From assembly GCF_000761445.1 (NCBI RefSeq), contig NZ_KN196470.1, forward strand, positions 1,410,823 to 1,474,822: 64,000 nucleotides of DNA, given 5' to 3'. The notes under the pieces are model-generated. The model saw only the letters and a program-made list of their open reading frames with translations. It made no database searches and was not told the origin of the DNA. Source of the stretch: Oleiagrimonas soli. Its GTDB lineage: Bacteria > Pseudomonadota > Gammaproteobacteria > Xanthomonadales > Rhodanobacteraceae. Positions 23,231 through 32,672 of this stretch are shown here, in pieces; positions within the stretch are counted from its first letter, which is position 1; every line of letters starts with the position of its first letter. The position numbers and the translations under genes are program-made.

Positions 23231-24187
23231 ATGGCCAACGACGACAACACCGCACGCGCACTCTCCGACGTCGCCCACCAGGCGCAAGCCCAGGTGGCCG
23301 GCACGCTGGACTGGGTCGGCATGGACAGCATCCAGGCGCCGCTGCTGGTGACCGACGCCGACGGCCAGACGCAGCGCGTCGCGGCGCGCGTCGACGCTCA
23401 CGTGAATCTGCATCGTCCGGAAGCGCGCGGCATTCACATGTCGCGCCTGTACCTGCTGGTGGAACAGGCGCTGACCGCCGAGCCGCTGGCGCCGTGCATG
23501 CTGCGCAAGCTGCTGCACGGCTTCCTCGACACCCATGCCGATCTTTCCGACCGGGCGCGTCTGCGCATTCGTTTCGAGCATCTGCTGCGCCGCAGCGCGC
23601 TGAAGAGCGATCACAGCGGCTGGCGCAGTTATCCGGTCACCGTCACCGCGATCATGCGCGACGGTCAAGTCGACGTGGAGCTGGCGGTCGACATCGTCTA
23701 TTCCTCGACGTGCCCGGCTTCGGCCGCGCTGTCGCGGCAGTTGATTCAGCAGCAGTTCGCCACCGATTTCGGCGCCGACACCGCACTGGACCGCGAGGCG
23801 GTGCTGGCCTGGCTGGGCAGCGAGCAGGGCATGGTCGCGACGCCGCACGCGCAGCGCAGCACGGCGAGCCTGCGTCTGCGCATGGCGCCGGCGTTCGGTT
23901 TCGATCTGGAGTCCATCATCGATCGCGTCGAGCATGCCCTCGGCACGCCGGTGCAGACCGCGGTGAAGCGCGAGGACGAGCAGGCGTTCGCCCTGGCCAA
24001 CGGCCAGAACCTGATGTTCTGCGAAGACGCCGCGCGCCGCATCCAGGCCGCGCTGGACGCCGACGAGCGCATCGCCGACTTCGCCGTGCGCGTGGCGCAT
24101 CACGAGAGCCTGCACCCGCACGACGCCGTGGCGCATGCCAGCAAGGGCGTCGACGGCGGCTACCGCGGCAGCGCGTTCGACGACTGA
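23231..24187 (+). CDS. folE2: GTP cyclohydrolase FolE2 (type IB)
   Basis: A 318-residue GTP cyclohydrolase of the FolE2/MptA family, which makes 7,8-dihydroneopterin triphosphate for folate without the zinc dependence of FolE. Characteristic blocks are ARVDAHVNLHRPEARGIHMS near the N-terminus, the metal-ligand Cys in YSSTCPASAALS, and the C-terminal VRVAHHESLHPHDAVAHASK. In many bacteria folE2 is a Zur-controlled backup of folE; I could not find a convincing Zur box. Its neighbours do not share its pathway. The ATG at 23231 follows the stretch GAGGATTCGACGACCC. Confidence 0.95.
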   Translation: MANDDNTARALSDVAHQAQAQVAGTLDWVGMDSIQAPLLVTDADGQTQRVAARVDAHVNLHRPEARGIHMSRLYLLVEQALTAEPLAPCMLRKLLHGFLDTHADLSDRARLRIRFEHLLRRSALKSDHSGWRSYPVTVTAIMRDGQVDVELAVDIVYSSTCPASAALSRQLIQQQFATDFGADTALDREAVLAWLGSEQGMVATPHAQRSTASLRLRMAPAFGFDLESIIDRVEHALGTPVQTAVKREDEQAFALANGQNLMFCEDAARRIQAALDADERIADFAVRVAHHESLHPHDAVAHASKGVDGGYRGSAFDD

Positions 24188-24258
24188 CGCGGAAACCGGG
24201 CGCTGCGTTTTCAGCGGCGTTACAATGGCGGTTTCATCGACCGTTATCCGGAGCCCGC

Positions 24259-25428
24259 ATGGCCGCCCGTCTCAATCCGCTCGATCTGTACGATGTCCGT
24301 TCGCTGCTCTCCGACGAGGAGCGCATGGTGCAGGACAGCGTCGCCCGTTTCACCGACGAGAAGGTGTTGCCGATCATCGGTGACTGCTTCGATCAGGGCC
24401 GCTTTCCGCACGAGCTGATTCCCGAAATTGCCGGGCTGGGCCTGCTCGGCGCGACCATTCCCGAGGCGTACGGCGGCGCCGGCATGAACGGCGTCTGCTA
24501 CGGCCTGATCTGCCAGGAGCTGGAGCGCGGCGATTCCGGCCTGCGCAGCTTTGCCTCGGTGCAGAGTTCGCTGTGCATGTACCCGATCTTCGCCTACGGT
24601 AGCGAAGAGCAGAAGCAGCGCTACCTGCCGAAGATGGCTGCCGGCGAGATCATCGGCTGTTTCGGCCTGACCGAGCCGCACGGCGGTTCCGATCCGGCCA
24701 ACATGAAGACCGTGGCCAAGAAGGACGGCGACGACTGGGTGCTCAACGGCGCCAAGATGTGGATCACCAACGGCAATCTCGCGCACATCGCCATCGTCTG
24801 GGCGCAGACCGACGACGGCATCCGTGGCTTCATCGTGCCCACCGATACCAAGGGTTTCACCGCGCAGGAAGTGCACAAGAAGATGAGCCTGCGCGCCTCG
24901 GTGACCTCGGCGCTGTTCCTCGACGACGTGCGCGTGCCGGGCGATGCGCTGCTGCCCAGCGTCAAGGGCCTGAAGGGGCCGCTGGGCTGCCTGACGCAGG
25001 CCCGCTACGGCATCACCTGGGGCCCGATCGGCGCCGCCCAGGCGTGCCTGAAGGAAGCGCTGGACTACACCGCCGAGCGCATGCTGTTCGGTCGCTCGCT
25101 GAGCGCCAATCAGGCCATTCAGCTGAAGCTGGCCGACATGGCGCGCCGCATCACCGCCGCGCAGTTGATCTCGTTGCAGCTCGGCCGTCTGAAGGATGCT
25201 GGCGCGCTGCAGCCGACGCAGGTCTCGCTGGCCAAGTGGAACAACGTGCGCATGGCCATCGACATCGCGCGCGAGTGCCGCGATGTGCTCGGCGGCGCCG
25301 GCATCACCACCGAGCATGCGGCCATCCGCCATGCGCTGAACCTGGAATCGGTCATCACCTACGAGGGCACCGAGACCGTGCATCAGCTGGTGGTCGGCCG
25401 CGAGCTGACCGGCATCAACGCGTTTTGA
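24259..25428 (+). CDS. gcdH: Acyl-CoA dehydrogenase, glutaryl-CoA dehydrogenase type
   Basis: A 389-residue FAD-dependent acyl-CoA dehydrogenase. It has the acyl-CoA dehydrogenase signature IGCFGLTEPHGGSDPANM, the FAD-binding WITNGN, and the catalytic-base Glu in TYEGTETVH near the C-terminus. RSFASVQSSLCMYPIFAYGS and the QARYGITWGPIGAAQACL region match glutaryl-CoA dehydrogenases, which oxidise and decarboxylate glutaryl-CoA to crotonyl-CoA in lysine and tryptophan breakdown. The gene is followed by a GNAT gene after seven bases. Glutaryl-CoA specificity is inferred from overall similarity. Confidence 0.88.
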   Translation: MAARLNPLDLYDVRSLLSDEERMVQDSVARFTDEKVLPIIGDCFDQGRFPHELIPEIAGLGLLGATIPEAYGGAGMNGVCYGLICQELERGDSGLRSFASVQSSLCMYPIFAYGSEEQKQRYLPKMAAGEIIGCFGLTEPHGGSDPANMKTVAKKDGDDWVLNGAKMWITNGNLAHIAIVWAQTDDGIRGFIVPTDTKGFTAQEVHKKMSLRASVTSALFLDDVRVPGDALLPSVKGLKGPLGCLTQARYGITWGPIGAAQACLKEALDYTAERMLFGRSLSANQAIQLKLADMARRITAAQLISLQLGRLKDAGALQPTQVSLAKWNNVRMAIDIARECRDVLGGAGITTEHAAIRHALNLESVITYEGTETVHQLVVGRELTGINAF

Positions 25429-25435
25429 GCCGCGC

Positions 25436-25981
25436 ATGGACCGCCCGCGCATCGAAACCGAGCGTCTGATCCTGCGCCGACCGCTGCGCGAGGACTTCGA
25501 CGCCTACGCCGCCAACATGGCCGACGAGGAAGCCTCGCATTTCATCGGCGGGCCGCAGACGCGTGCGGTGGCATGGCGCGGATTCCTGCAGCTCGCCGGC
25601 GCCTGGGATATCCAGGGTTTCTCCATGTTCTCGGTGATCGAGAAAGCCTCCGGCCGCTGGATCGGCCGGCTGGGTCCGTGGTTCCCCGAGGGCTGGCCGG
25701 GTCCCGAAGTCGGCTGGGGCATCGTGCGCGATGCCTGGGGCAAGGGCTATGCCAGCGAAGGCGCGACGGCGAGCATGGATTTCGCCTTCGATGTATTGGG
25801 CTGGGATCGCGTGATCCATTCCATCGCGCCCGACAACATCGCCTCGCAGGGTGTCGCGCGAAAGCTCGGTTCGCGTCGCCTGGGTACCGCAAAGCTGCCC
25901 GAACCCTATGACGACAAGACCATCGACGTATGGGGCCAGTCGCGCGACGAGTGGCGTACGCGGAGGCGCGGGGACGCATGA
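25436..25981 (+). CDS. RimJ/RimL-type GNAT acetyltransferase
   Basis: A 181-residue GNAT protein with the N-terminal IETERLILRRPLREDFDAYA typical of the RimJ/RimL (Acetyltransf_3) group, acetyl-CoA-binding VGWGIVRDAWGKGYASEG, and a terminal NIASQGVARKLGSRRLG. The group acetylates ribosomal proteins, other protein N-termini or small amines; the target here is not known. It lies seven bases after the acyl-CoA dehydrogenase and before a GST gene in the same direction, so co-transcription is likely. Confidence 0.85.
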   Translation: MDRPRIETERLILRRPLREDFDAYAANMADEEASHFIGGPQTRAVAWRGFLQLAGAWDIQGFSMFSVIEKASGRWIGRLGPWFPEGWPGPEVGWGIVRDAWGKGYASEGATASMDFAFDVLGWDRVIHSIAPDNIASQGVARKLGSRRLGTAKLPEPYDDKTIDVWGQSRDEWRTRRRGDA

Positions 25982-26043
25982 GTCTTCGCGACCGCGCGCC
26001 GCGCATGAACCCCGCTCGTTCGCCATTGCGCTGAGGAGTAACC

Positions 26044-26646
26044 ATGTACACCGTCCACGGCATGCGCGCATCGGGCAACTGCTACAAGGTGCAGCTGTTG
26101 CTCGATCAGCTTGGCATCGACTACCGCTGGGTCGAGACGGACGTGGCCGGCGGACAGACTCGTACGCCGGCCTTCGCCGCGCTCAACGCCAACGGCAAGG
26201 TGCCGGTGCTGCAGCTCGACGACGGGCGCTGTCTGGCCGAATCGAACGCGATCCTTTGTTATCTCGCCGAAGGCACGCCCTACCTGAGCGCGGATCGCTG
26301 GCAACGCGCGGGCGCGCTGCAGTGGATGTTCTTCGAGCAATACAGCCACGAACCGGCCATCGCGGTGGCGCGCTTCATCGCCCGTTGGCTGCCGCTGGAC
26401 CATCCCCGGCACGCCGACTTGCCGGCCTTGCGTGAGCGCGGCCACGCCGCATTGCGCGTGATGGAACGTCATCTGAGCGAACACGCCTGGTTCAGTGGCG
26501 TCAGCTATGGCGTCGCCGACATCGCGCTGTTCGCCTACACCCATTGCGCGCCCGATGGCGGCATCGAGCTGGACGCCTACGCACAACTGCGCGCCTGGCT
26601 CGACCGCGTGCGCGCGCAACCCGGATTCACTGCCATGCAGGCCTGA
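26044..26646 (+). CDS. Glutathione S-transferase family protein
   Basis: A 200-residue cytosolic GST. The thioredoxin-like N-terminal domain shows MRASGNCYKVQLLLDQLGI, where the Ser/Cys near residues 9-12 would be the catalytic position, then NANGKVPVLQL with the cis-Pro, and ESNAILCYLAE, the glutathione-binding motif. The all-helical C-terminal domain contains SGVSYGVADIALFAYTH. The reaction is unknown. It is the third of four closely spaced rightward genes ending with the fused E1. Confidence 0.9.
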   Translation: MYTVHGMRASGNCYKVQLLLDQLGIDYRWVETDVAGGQTRTPAFAALNANGKVPVLQLDDGRCLAESNAILCYLAEGTPYLSADRWQRAGALQWMFFEQYSHEPAIAVARFIARWLPLDHPRHADLPALRERGHAALRVMERHLSEHAWFSGVSYGVADIALFAYTHCAPDGGIELDAYAQLRAWLDRVRAQPGFTAMQA

Positions 26647-26685
26647 GCCTGCCGCGTTCTACCTGAAACGGATATCGATCCCGAC

Positions 26686-28953
26686 ATGACCACGTCTTCC
26701 CGCACCATCGCCGCGCGCCACAAGGGTTTCAATCGCGCCGAGATCGTCGATCAGAACTTCGCCGAGTTCGTGCAGCACTGGCAGGGCGAGGTCAACGCCG
26801 CGCCGGCCGACGACGCGCCGGTGCTTCCAGGTAGCGAACTGAGCGCGCACGGTTTCCGTGAGCTGTTCGAGTCGCAGCTGATCAGCCGTCATCTGGACCT
26901 GATGGCGCGCGTGTTGCGGGTGCAGAACAAGGTGTTCTACACCATCGGTTCGTCCGGTCACGAAGGCAACGCGATGATTGCGCGGCTGACGCGGCACACC
27001 GATCCGGCGTTCCTGCATTACCGCTCCGGCGCCTTCATGGCCGAGCGTTCGCGCAAGTTGCCGGGCATCGACCCGGTGCGCGACTCGGCGCTGTCGTTCG
27101 CCGCCAGCAAGGAAGACCCGGCGTCCGGCGGCCGGCACAAGGTGTGGGGCAGCAAACCGTTGTGGGTGTTGCCGCAGACCTCGACCATCGCCTCGCATCT
27201 GCCCAAGGCCTTCGGCACGGCGATGGCGATCGACCAGGCGGTGCGCCTCGGACACGCGCTGCCGATTCCCGACGATTCGATCACGATCTGCTCGTTCGGC
27301 GATGCTTCGAGCAACCACGCCACGGCGCAGACGGCCTTCAATGCCGCGGCCTGGGCCGCGTACCAGAAATTGCCGGGGCCGGTGCTGTTCGTATGCGAAG
27401 ACAACGGTATCGGCATCTCGGTGAAAACGCCGGGCGGCTGGATCGCCAGCAATTTCCAGCGCCGCTCCAACCTCGATTATTTCTACGCCGACGGCCTGGA
27501 CCTGGCGCACGGTTACGCCGGCGTCGCGCGCGCCGTCGAGCATTGCCGTCGCACGCGTCGGCCGACGTTCCTGCATCTCAACACCTGCCGCGTGATGGGC
27601 CATGCCGGCACCGACTTCGAGATCGAGTGGCGCTCGATCGAGGAACTGGTGGCGCTCGAAGCCACCGATCCGTTGTTGCGTTCGGCGGCCATCGCGCTGG
27701 AGTCCGGGCTGTATTCGCGGGAGCAAGTGCTGGACCTGTACGAGCGCACGCGCAAGCGCTGCTTCGAGGCGGCCGAACAAGCGGACGGATCGCCGAAGCT
27801 GGAGACCCTGGAGGACGTGGTGCGTCCGCTGGCGCCGTACACGCCGGAGGCCGTGCGTGCCGAAGCCGAGCGCGCCGATTTCGACGCGCGCCGCGTGGAG
27901 GTGCACGGCGGCGAGAACAAGCTGCCCGAGCGTCAGCCGCCGCGGCATCTGGCGATCCAGATCAACCAGGCGCTGCACGAGCTGATGGCGAAGTACGACC
28001 AGGCGCTGATCTTCGGCGAGGACGTGGCGCAGAAGGGCGGCGTGTATACCGTCACCAAGGGTCTGTACAAGGCGTTCCGCGGCGCGCGCGTGTTCAACAC
28101 GCTGCTCGATGAGACCACCATCCTCGGTCTCGCGCAGGGATACGCCAATCTCGGCTTCCTGCCGATCCCCGAAATTCAGTATCTGGCGTATTTCCACAAC
28201 GCCTGCGACCAGATCCGCGGCGAAGCGTCGAGCCTGCAGTTCTTCTCCAACGACCAGTACCGCAATCCGATGGTCATGCGTGTGGCCAGCCTGGGCTACC
28301 AGAAGGGTTTCGGCGGCCATTTCCACAACGACAACTCGATCACCGCGCTGCGCGACATTCCCGGTCTGGTGGTTGGCTGTCCCTCGCGCGGCGACGATGC
28401 GGTCACCATGCTGCGCACGCTGATGGCGCTGGCCAAGGTCGATGGCCGTGTCTGCGCGTTCCTCGAACCGATCGCGCTGTACATGACCAAGGACCTGTAC
28501 GAACCCGGCGACGGCGCATGGCAGTACGCCTACCCCGCGCCGGGCGAAGCGATGCCGCTGGGCGAGGGCCGCGTGTACGACGCCGAGGCGGAGGATCTGG
28601 TGATCTTCACCTACGGCAACGGTGTGCCGATGGCGCTGCGCGCGGCGAAGACGATCGCGCAGGCGCAGGGCTGGAAGACGCGGGTGGTCGATCTGCGCTG
28701 GCTGGCGCCGCTCAACGAGAGCTTCATTGCCGGGCAGGCCAAGGGCGCGAAGCGCGTCATCGTGCTCGACGAGGGCCGTCGTTCCGGCGGCGTGGGCGAG
28801 GGCGTGGTCACGGCGATCGTCGAGGCCGGATACGGCGCCACGCCGTTGCGACGCGTGACCGGCGCGGACACTTTCACGCCGCTGGCGGGTGCCGCGTTCT
28901 GCGTGCTGCCGGCGGAGAAGGATGTGGTGACCGCGGCGGCAGCGCTGGCCTGA
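26686..28953 (+). CDS. Fused alpha-beta E1 of branched-chain 2-oxoacid dehydrogenase
   Basis: A 755-residue thiamine-diphosphate enzyme in which the E1 alpha (about 60-400) and beta (about 420-755) chains are joined. The alpha part has the TPP motif starting GDASSNHAT at residue 205 and ending VCEDN. The beta part starts HLAIQINQALHELM at 420 and contains FGEDVAQKGGVYTVT and the ENSIT-like region HNDNSI. E1 decarboxylates 2-oxoisovalerate and related acids and hands branched acyl groups to the E2 lipoyl domain. E2 and E3 are not in this window. In this order the products prime iso-branched fatty acids. A strong terminator follows. Confidence 0.88.
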   Translation: MTTSSRTIAARHKGFNRAEIVDQNFAEFVQHWQGEVNAAPADDAPVLPGSELSAHGFRELFESQLISRHLDLMARVLRVQNKVFYTIGSSGHEGNAMIARLTRHTDPAFLHYRSGAFMAERSRKLPGIDPVRDSALSFAASKEDPASGGRHKVWGSKPLWVLPQTSTIASHLPKAFGTAMAIDQAVRLGHALPIPDDSITICSFGDASSNHATAQTAFNAAAWAAYQKLPGPVLFVCEDNGIGISVKTPGGWIASNFQRRSNLDYFYADGLDLAHGYAGVARAVEHCRRTRRPTFLHLNTCRVMGHAGTDFEIEWRSIEELVALEATDPLLRSAAIALESGLYSREQVLDLYERTRKRCFEAAEQADGSPKLETLEDVVRPLAPYTPEAVRAEAERADFDARRVEVHGGENKLPERQPPRHLAIQINQALHELMAKYDQALIFGEDVAQKGGVYTVTKGLYKAFRGARVFNTLLDETTILGLAQGYANLGFLPIPEIQYLAYFHNACDQIRGEASSLQFFSNDQYRNPMVMRVASLGYQKGFGGHFHNDNSITALRDIPGLVVGCPSRGDDAVTMLRTLMALAKVDGRVCAFLEPIALYMTKDLYEPGDGAWQYAYPAPGEAMPLGEGRVYDAEAEDLVIFTYGNGVPMALRAAKTIAQAQGWKTRVVDLRWLAPLNESFIAGQAKGAKRVIVLDEGRRSGGVGEGVVTAIVEAGYGATPLRRVTGADTFTPLAGAAFCVLPAEKDVVTAAAALA

Positions 28954-28978
28954 ACCGCCCGGTGTGCGGATCGCAGGC

Positions 28979-29012
28979 ATGAAAAAAGCCGGCGCGAGCC
29001 GGCTTTTTTCAT
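28979..29012. terminator. Bidirectional terminator between the fused E1 and slp genes
   Basis: CATGAAAAAAGCCGGC and GCCGGCTTTTTTCATG form a perfect inverted repeat around GCGA. The six-T runs on both strands suit termination of both convergent genes. Confidence 0.95.
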
Positions 29013-29027
29013 GCAGCACGTTGGTGC

Positions 29028-29627
29028 CTACTTGCCTTTGTTGATCACGGTCGGCGCGAGGCGCTGCTTCTGCGGCACCACGATCACGCGCGGTCCGTAA
29101 GGGTAGTAGTACGGACCCCAATAGCCGGAACCCCAGAACGGCGACGGGCCCCAGAACGGGTCGTAGAACGGATCGCGATACACGGTGGTGTAGCGCGGAC
29201 GCTTCGGCCACAGGTAGACGGTCTGGGCTTCCAGGCGCGGGTAGGGGTAGTCGTAGGAGCCGACCTTTTCCGAGACGATGCCGTGCAGGGTGCCGGTGAA
29301 GGTGACTTCGCGACCGCGCACGAAGATCTCTGGGTCGTAGAAGCCGCTGTGACAGGCCACGAAGCGGCCTTCGCCGGTGGCGTCCACGCGCGGGCGGGCG
29401 CTGGCGTCGAGCGGATGCGCGAGTACGTAGAAACAGGTGTGGCCGGCTTCCGGTTCGGTACGGATGATCTGTCCGCCCCAGCGCACCTGCGCGGTGTTGT
29501 TGGCGCCGCTACGTGCTGCCTGCGGGGTCACCGGTGCGTAGGTGCCCTCCAGCGGTTTGGGAATGGTGGCGCAGGCGCCGAGCGTCAGCGCACCGGCAGC
29601 GACGAGGGCGAGTTTCCAGCTGGACAT
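29028..29627 (-). CDS. Slp-family outer-membrane lipoprotein
   Basis: A 199-residue lipoprotein of the Slp (starvation/stress-inducible outer-membrane lipoprotein) family. The signal peptide ends in the lipobox LTLGAC, followed by a beta-rich domain with VRWGGQIIRTEPEAGHTCF and the family-like RFVACHSGFYDPEIF. The C-terminal 50 residues are unusually rich in Tyr, Trp, Phe and Pro (for example DPFWGPSPFWGSGYWGPYY). The ATG at 29627 is chosen because GGAG lies six bases upstream. It follows the transglutaminase gene by 55 bp and may be the last gene of that operon. Confidence 0.87.
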   Translation of the reverse strand: MSSWKLALVAAGALTLGACATIPKPLEGTYAPVTPQAARSGANNTAQVRWGGQIIRTEPEAGHTCFYVLAHPLDASARPRVDATGEGRFVACHSGFYDPEIFVRGREVTFTGTLHGIVSEKVGSYDYPYPRLEAQTVYLWPKRPRYTTVYRDPFYDPFWGPSPFWGSGYWGPYYYPYGPRVIVVPQKQRLAPTVINKGK

Positions 29628-29682
29628 GACAGTCTCCATGCGGGGCGAATAGGCGAATGCGGGGGAGGGCATTCGTCGGTGG

Positions 29683-31689
29683 TTAGACCGCGCGACGGGG
29701 CGTAAATTCCCGCACGCGGCGAGTGAAATGGCGGATGGCGACAGTTTCCGCTTCTGCACGCGCGTATCGCAAGTCCAGGTAGTCACGCAGCAGTCCATCC
29801 AGTCGGTCGCGTTCATGAGGCAGTTCCCGTGCGGCGCGTTGCAGATAGTCGCGCGGCCCTTCGGCGATGCCGCGTGTCACACCCGCCCGCGCCAAGCGTT
29901 GTTGCAGCAAGCGCATCGCGCGATCCAGCGGGTCCTGCAGACGCCGTTTCCACAGCGCCAGTCCCAGCCCGATCGCCAGCAACACGCTGACGCCAATGGC
30001 CAGCGCCACGCTCAACGCGCTGCTGTCGGCGTCGTTCACGCCGAACGGCTTCAGCAATCCGCGCTGGCGCAGGTTGTCGAAACCGGTAACGGCTCGGTTC
30101 CACCATCGGTTGACAATGTCCCAGCGGTTGCGGAGGTTTTGCAGCCATGCGGACTGGTACCACTCGCGCGATGCGCCGGCGGCTGAGGCGGAGCCGAGAT
30201 CGACGCGTTCCGGTCGCACTGCCGCCGTGGGGTCGATACGCACCCAGCCGCGATGGGGCATCCACACTTCGCTCCAGGCGTGGGCATCGGACTGGCGGAT
30301 CAGCAAATAATCGCCGATCGGACTCCAGTAGCCGCCCTGGTAGCCGGTGACCACGCGCGCCGGGATGCCCGCCGCGCGCATGAGGAAAGTGAAGGCCGAG
30401 GCATAGTGTTCGCAAAAGCCCTGGCGTGTGGCGAACAGGAAGTCGTCGACCGTGTCGCGTCCCAGGGGCGGCGGCGTCAGGGTGTAGCTGAAGCCGCCGT
30501 CGTGAAAGAGTTTGAGCGCGGCGTCGACGATGGCCTGGGGGCGGTCGCCATAGCGCTGACGCCAGGTCTCGGCCAACGCGTGCGCCCGCGGATCGAATCC
30601 CTGCGGCAGCAGCAGTGCGCGATGACGCTCGTCGGCGCCGAGCTGCGGCGCGAGCACGTGCACGGTGCTCGAGCGCATGCGGTAGCTGTACAGCGAACGG
30701 ATGCGGTCCTTGTGCAAGAGGGTGCGTGCCTGGGTGAAATGCGCGTCCGGCGGCGCGTCCACGGGCGTGTCGAGGGCGAACAGCCAATGCCGTTGCGTCG
30801 GCTGCAGATTGACCTCGTAGCGGTACACGCCGCCTTGCACCTGCAGGGCTTCGGGCGGACGGCGAAGGGCTTCCGGCGTATGCGGCGAAGCATCGTGTGC
30901 TGTGGTCCAGCGGCGACCGTCGAAGCGCCACAGCACGGGGCCGCGGAAGTAGCGGTCCGCGCGCGGCGGTGGCGGGCCGTCGAAACTGACCCGGAAGGCC
31001 GGCGTGTCGTCGACCAGCAATTGAGTGAAGTCGCCCGGCGCCATGCTGCCCGAAACGCCGGTCCGCGCCGGCCCGTTGGACGGCGCGCCCCACAGCGGCG
31101 AACTGAGACGCGGGATGAACAGAAAGGCGACCAGCGCCAACGGCAGCGCCAGCGCGGCCATGCGCAGCACGGCGCCAAGCTGGCCGCGCCAGTGCAGCGG
31201 AGCGGCGGTCTGTTCCAGTGCCGCCAGGGTGGCCAGCGCGGGCACCAGGCCCAGCGCCACGAACAGCGTCGGCAGCAGCGTCTGGCTGAACAGCAGGGCG
31301 CTCATGAGGCCGAAGCAGGCGAAGGCGACGCCGACCCGCGCATCGCGAGGGCGGTCGGTTTCGAGCAGTTTCAGCACCAGCATGCCGGCGATGAGCGCGC
31401 TGCCGGGTTCCATGCCGAACAGCGTGCCGTACTGGGCGATCACGCCGGCCGGCAGCGCCAGGGTCAGCGGCAGGCGCAGCAGCCAGGACACGCGTCCGCC
31501 GCGATAGCGACGCTGCATCCAGCGCCCGGCCAGCAGCAGGCCCAGTCCCGCGCTCAGCCAGATCGGCAGATGCGAGGCGTGCACGGCGACCACTGTGGCC
31601 ATGGTCAGGCACAGCAGATCGAACGCGCGGCGGTCCAGCGTGGGCTCGGCCGGCGTGCGTGCGGGGCGGGACCGCAGGCGGCGGATCAT
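29683..31689 (-). CDS. TgpA-type membrane transglutaminase-like protein
   Basis: A 668-residue inner-membrane protein of the TgpA family (DUF3488 plus transglutaminase core). Six or so hydrophobic segments fill residues 25-205. A periplasmic domain then carries the papain-like triad Cys426 (GFCEHYASAF), His470 (SDAHAWSEVW) and Asp486 (RIDPTAA). A last membrane helix lies near 565-585 and a cytoplasmic tail follows. Its start overlaps the DUF58 stop by four bases in the widely conserved moxR-DUF58-tgpA operon. The P. aeruginosa homologue is essential; the substrate is still not firmly known. Confidence 0.92.
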   Translation of the reverse strand: MIRRLRSRPARTPAEPTLDRRAFDLLCLTMATVVAVHASHLPIWLSAGLGLLLAGRWMQRRYRGGRVSWLLRLPLTLALPAGVIAQYGTLFGMEPGSALIAGMLVLKLLETDRPRDARVGVAFACFGLMSALLFSQTLLPTLFVALGLVPALATLAALEQTAAPLHWRGQLGAVLRMAALALPLALVAFLFIPRLSSPLWGAPSNGPARTGVSGSMAPGDFTQLLVDDTPAFRVSFDGPPPPRADRYFRGPVLWRFDGRRWTTAHDASPHTPEALRRPPEALQVQGGVYRYEVNLQPTQRHWLFALDTPVDAPPDAHFTQARTLLHKDRIRSLYSYRMRSSTVHVLAPQLGADERHRALLLPQGFDPRAHALAETWRQRYGDRPQAIVDAALKLFHDGGFSYTLTPPPLGRDTVDDFLFATRQGFCEHYASAFTFLMRAAGIPARVVTGYQGGYWSPIGDYLLIRQSDAHAWSEVWMPHRGWVRIDPTAAVRPERVDLGSASAAGASREWYQSAWLQNLRNRWDIVNRWWNRAVTGFDNLRQRGLLKPFGVNDADSSALSVALAIGVSVLLAIGLGLALWKRRLQDPLDRAMRLLQQRLARAGVTRGIAEGPRDYLQRAARELPHERDRLDGLLRDYLDLRYARAEAETVAIRHFTRRVREFTPRRAV

Positions 31690-32672
31690 GGCAGCAGGGC
31701 CAGTGCCGACAGGCAGCGGTGATAGTGCTCGCTGCCGCTGCCTGGCCCCAGTTCGGCGTCCGGCAGGCGCAGGGTCCAGCGGTCGCCACCGGCGTGAGCC
31801 TCGATCACCCAGCGCGTCAGCCGGGCGATGCGTTGCTCGTAGCCCAGGCCGGGCAGACGGCGCCAGTCGAGCATGCGCGCGTCCTGTTCGTCGGGGCGGT
31901 CCAGTTCGCGCACCAGCAGTTCATGGTGCCGCGCGGACAGTTTCCAGGCGATCTGCTTGATCGGATCGCCGGCGCGGTAGTCGCGCAGACCGGCCAGCTC
32001 GTCGCCGTCGCGCGGGTTGCGGCGAGCATGATGCTCATCGACGCCCGCCGCCGCCGGTCCGTGGGCTTCGGGTGCGGGGTAGACCAGCAGCGCCACGTCC
32101 GGGTGCAGCCAGCTCCAGGCGCGGAACAGACCGAACGGCCAGGTGGTCGAGGCGCGTACCCGCGGCAGCTTCATCCAGCCGCGCTTCTGTGTGGACAGCG
32201 CGAGCGTCACGGTACTTGGCGTGTCGGTGAAGCTGGCGTGCACGTCATGGCCGGCGCACTCGAAACGCAGGGCGGAGCGGACGCGACGGCGGGTGTCGAA
32301 GCGCAGACGCACCTGCAGTTTTTCGCCGGCCAGGACCGGCTCGGCACGGACCGCGAGCAGGCGCAGTCCATCGAGATTGCGGAACGCGACCAGCATGCTG
32401 TTGACCGCGATGCCGCCGAGTAGGCACGTCAGCAGCAGGGCCGAGTTGTTGGCGTAGTTCAGCGCGCCGATCAGCATCACCATCAGCACCGCGCCGAAGC
32501 CGGTGCCGAACCCGGTAGGCAGGATGTAGATGCGGCGGCGGCCGAGTTCGATCGGCAGGGTTTCCGGGCGCTTGAAGCGCGTCAGGGCCGGCAGGCGGCG
32601 TTCGAAGCGCTGGCGTAGGCGATCGAGTCGGGTGGGCGCGGACACGTCGTCGCGGAGACCCGATGAGTTCAT
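31686..32672 (-). CDS. DUF58 domain membrane protein
   Basis: A 328-residue protein with a short basic N-terminus, two adjacent membrane segments at about 50-95 and a DUF58 domain containing DYRAGDPIKQIAWKLSARH, the family's hallmark. DUF58 proteins have a von Willebrand A-like fold and sit between MoxR ATPases and TgpA transglutaminases in a conserved operon, possibly as the link between ATPase and periplasmic enzyme. Overlaps of four bases on both sides (32669-32672 and 31686-31689) indicate translational coupling. Confidence 0.9.
   Translation of the reverse strand: MNSSGLRDDVSAPTRLDRLRQRFERRLPALTRFKRPETLPIELGRRRIYILPTGFGTGFGAVLMVMLIGALNYANNSALLLTCLLGGIAVNSMLVAFRNLDGLRLLAVRAEPVLAGEKLQVRLRFDTRRRVRSALRFECAGHDVHASFTDTPSTVTLALSTQKRGWMKLPRVRASTTWPFGLFRAWSWLHPDVALLVYPAPEAHGPAAAGVDEHHARRNPRDGDELAGLRDYRAGDPIKQIAWKLSARHHELLVRELDRPDEQDARMLDWRRLPGLGYEQRIARLTRWVIEAHAGGDRWTLRLPDAELGPGSGSEHYHRCLSALALLP

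Noticed and set aside
24215..24230. TACAAT at 24221 as a -10 box for the acyl-CoA dehydrogenase gene
   Set aside because: No -35-like hexamer lies at a suitable distance; the hit may be chance.
26659..29211. An 850-codon minus-strand frame under the fused E1
   Set aside because: It is a shadow of a complete enzyme on the plus strand and runs through the terminator at 28979-29012.
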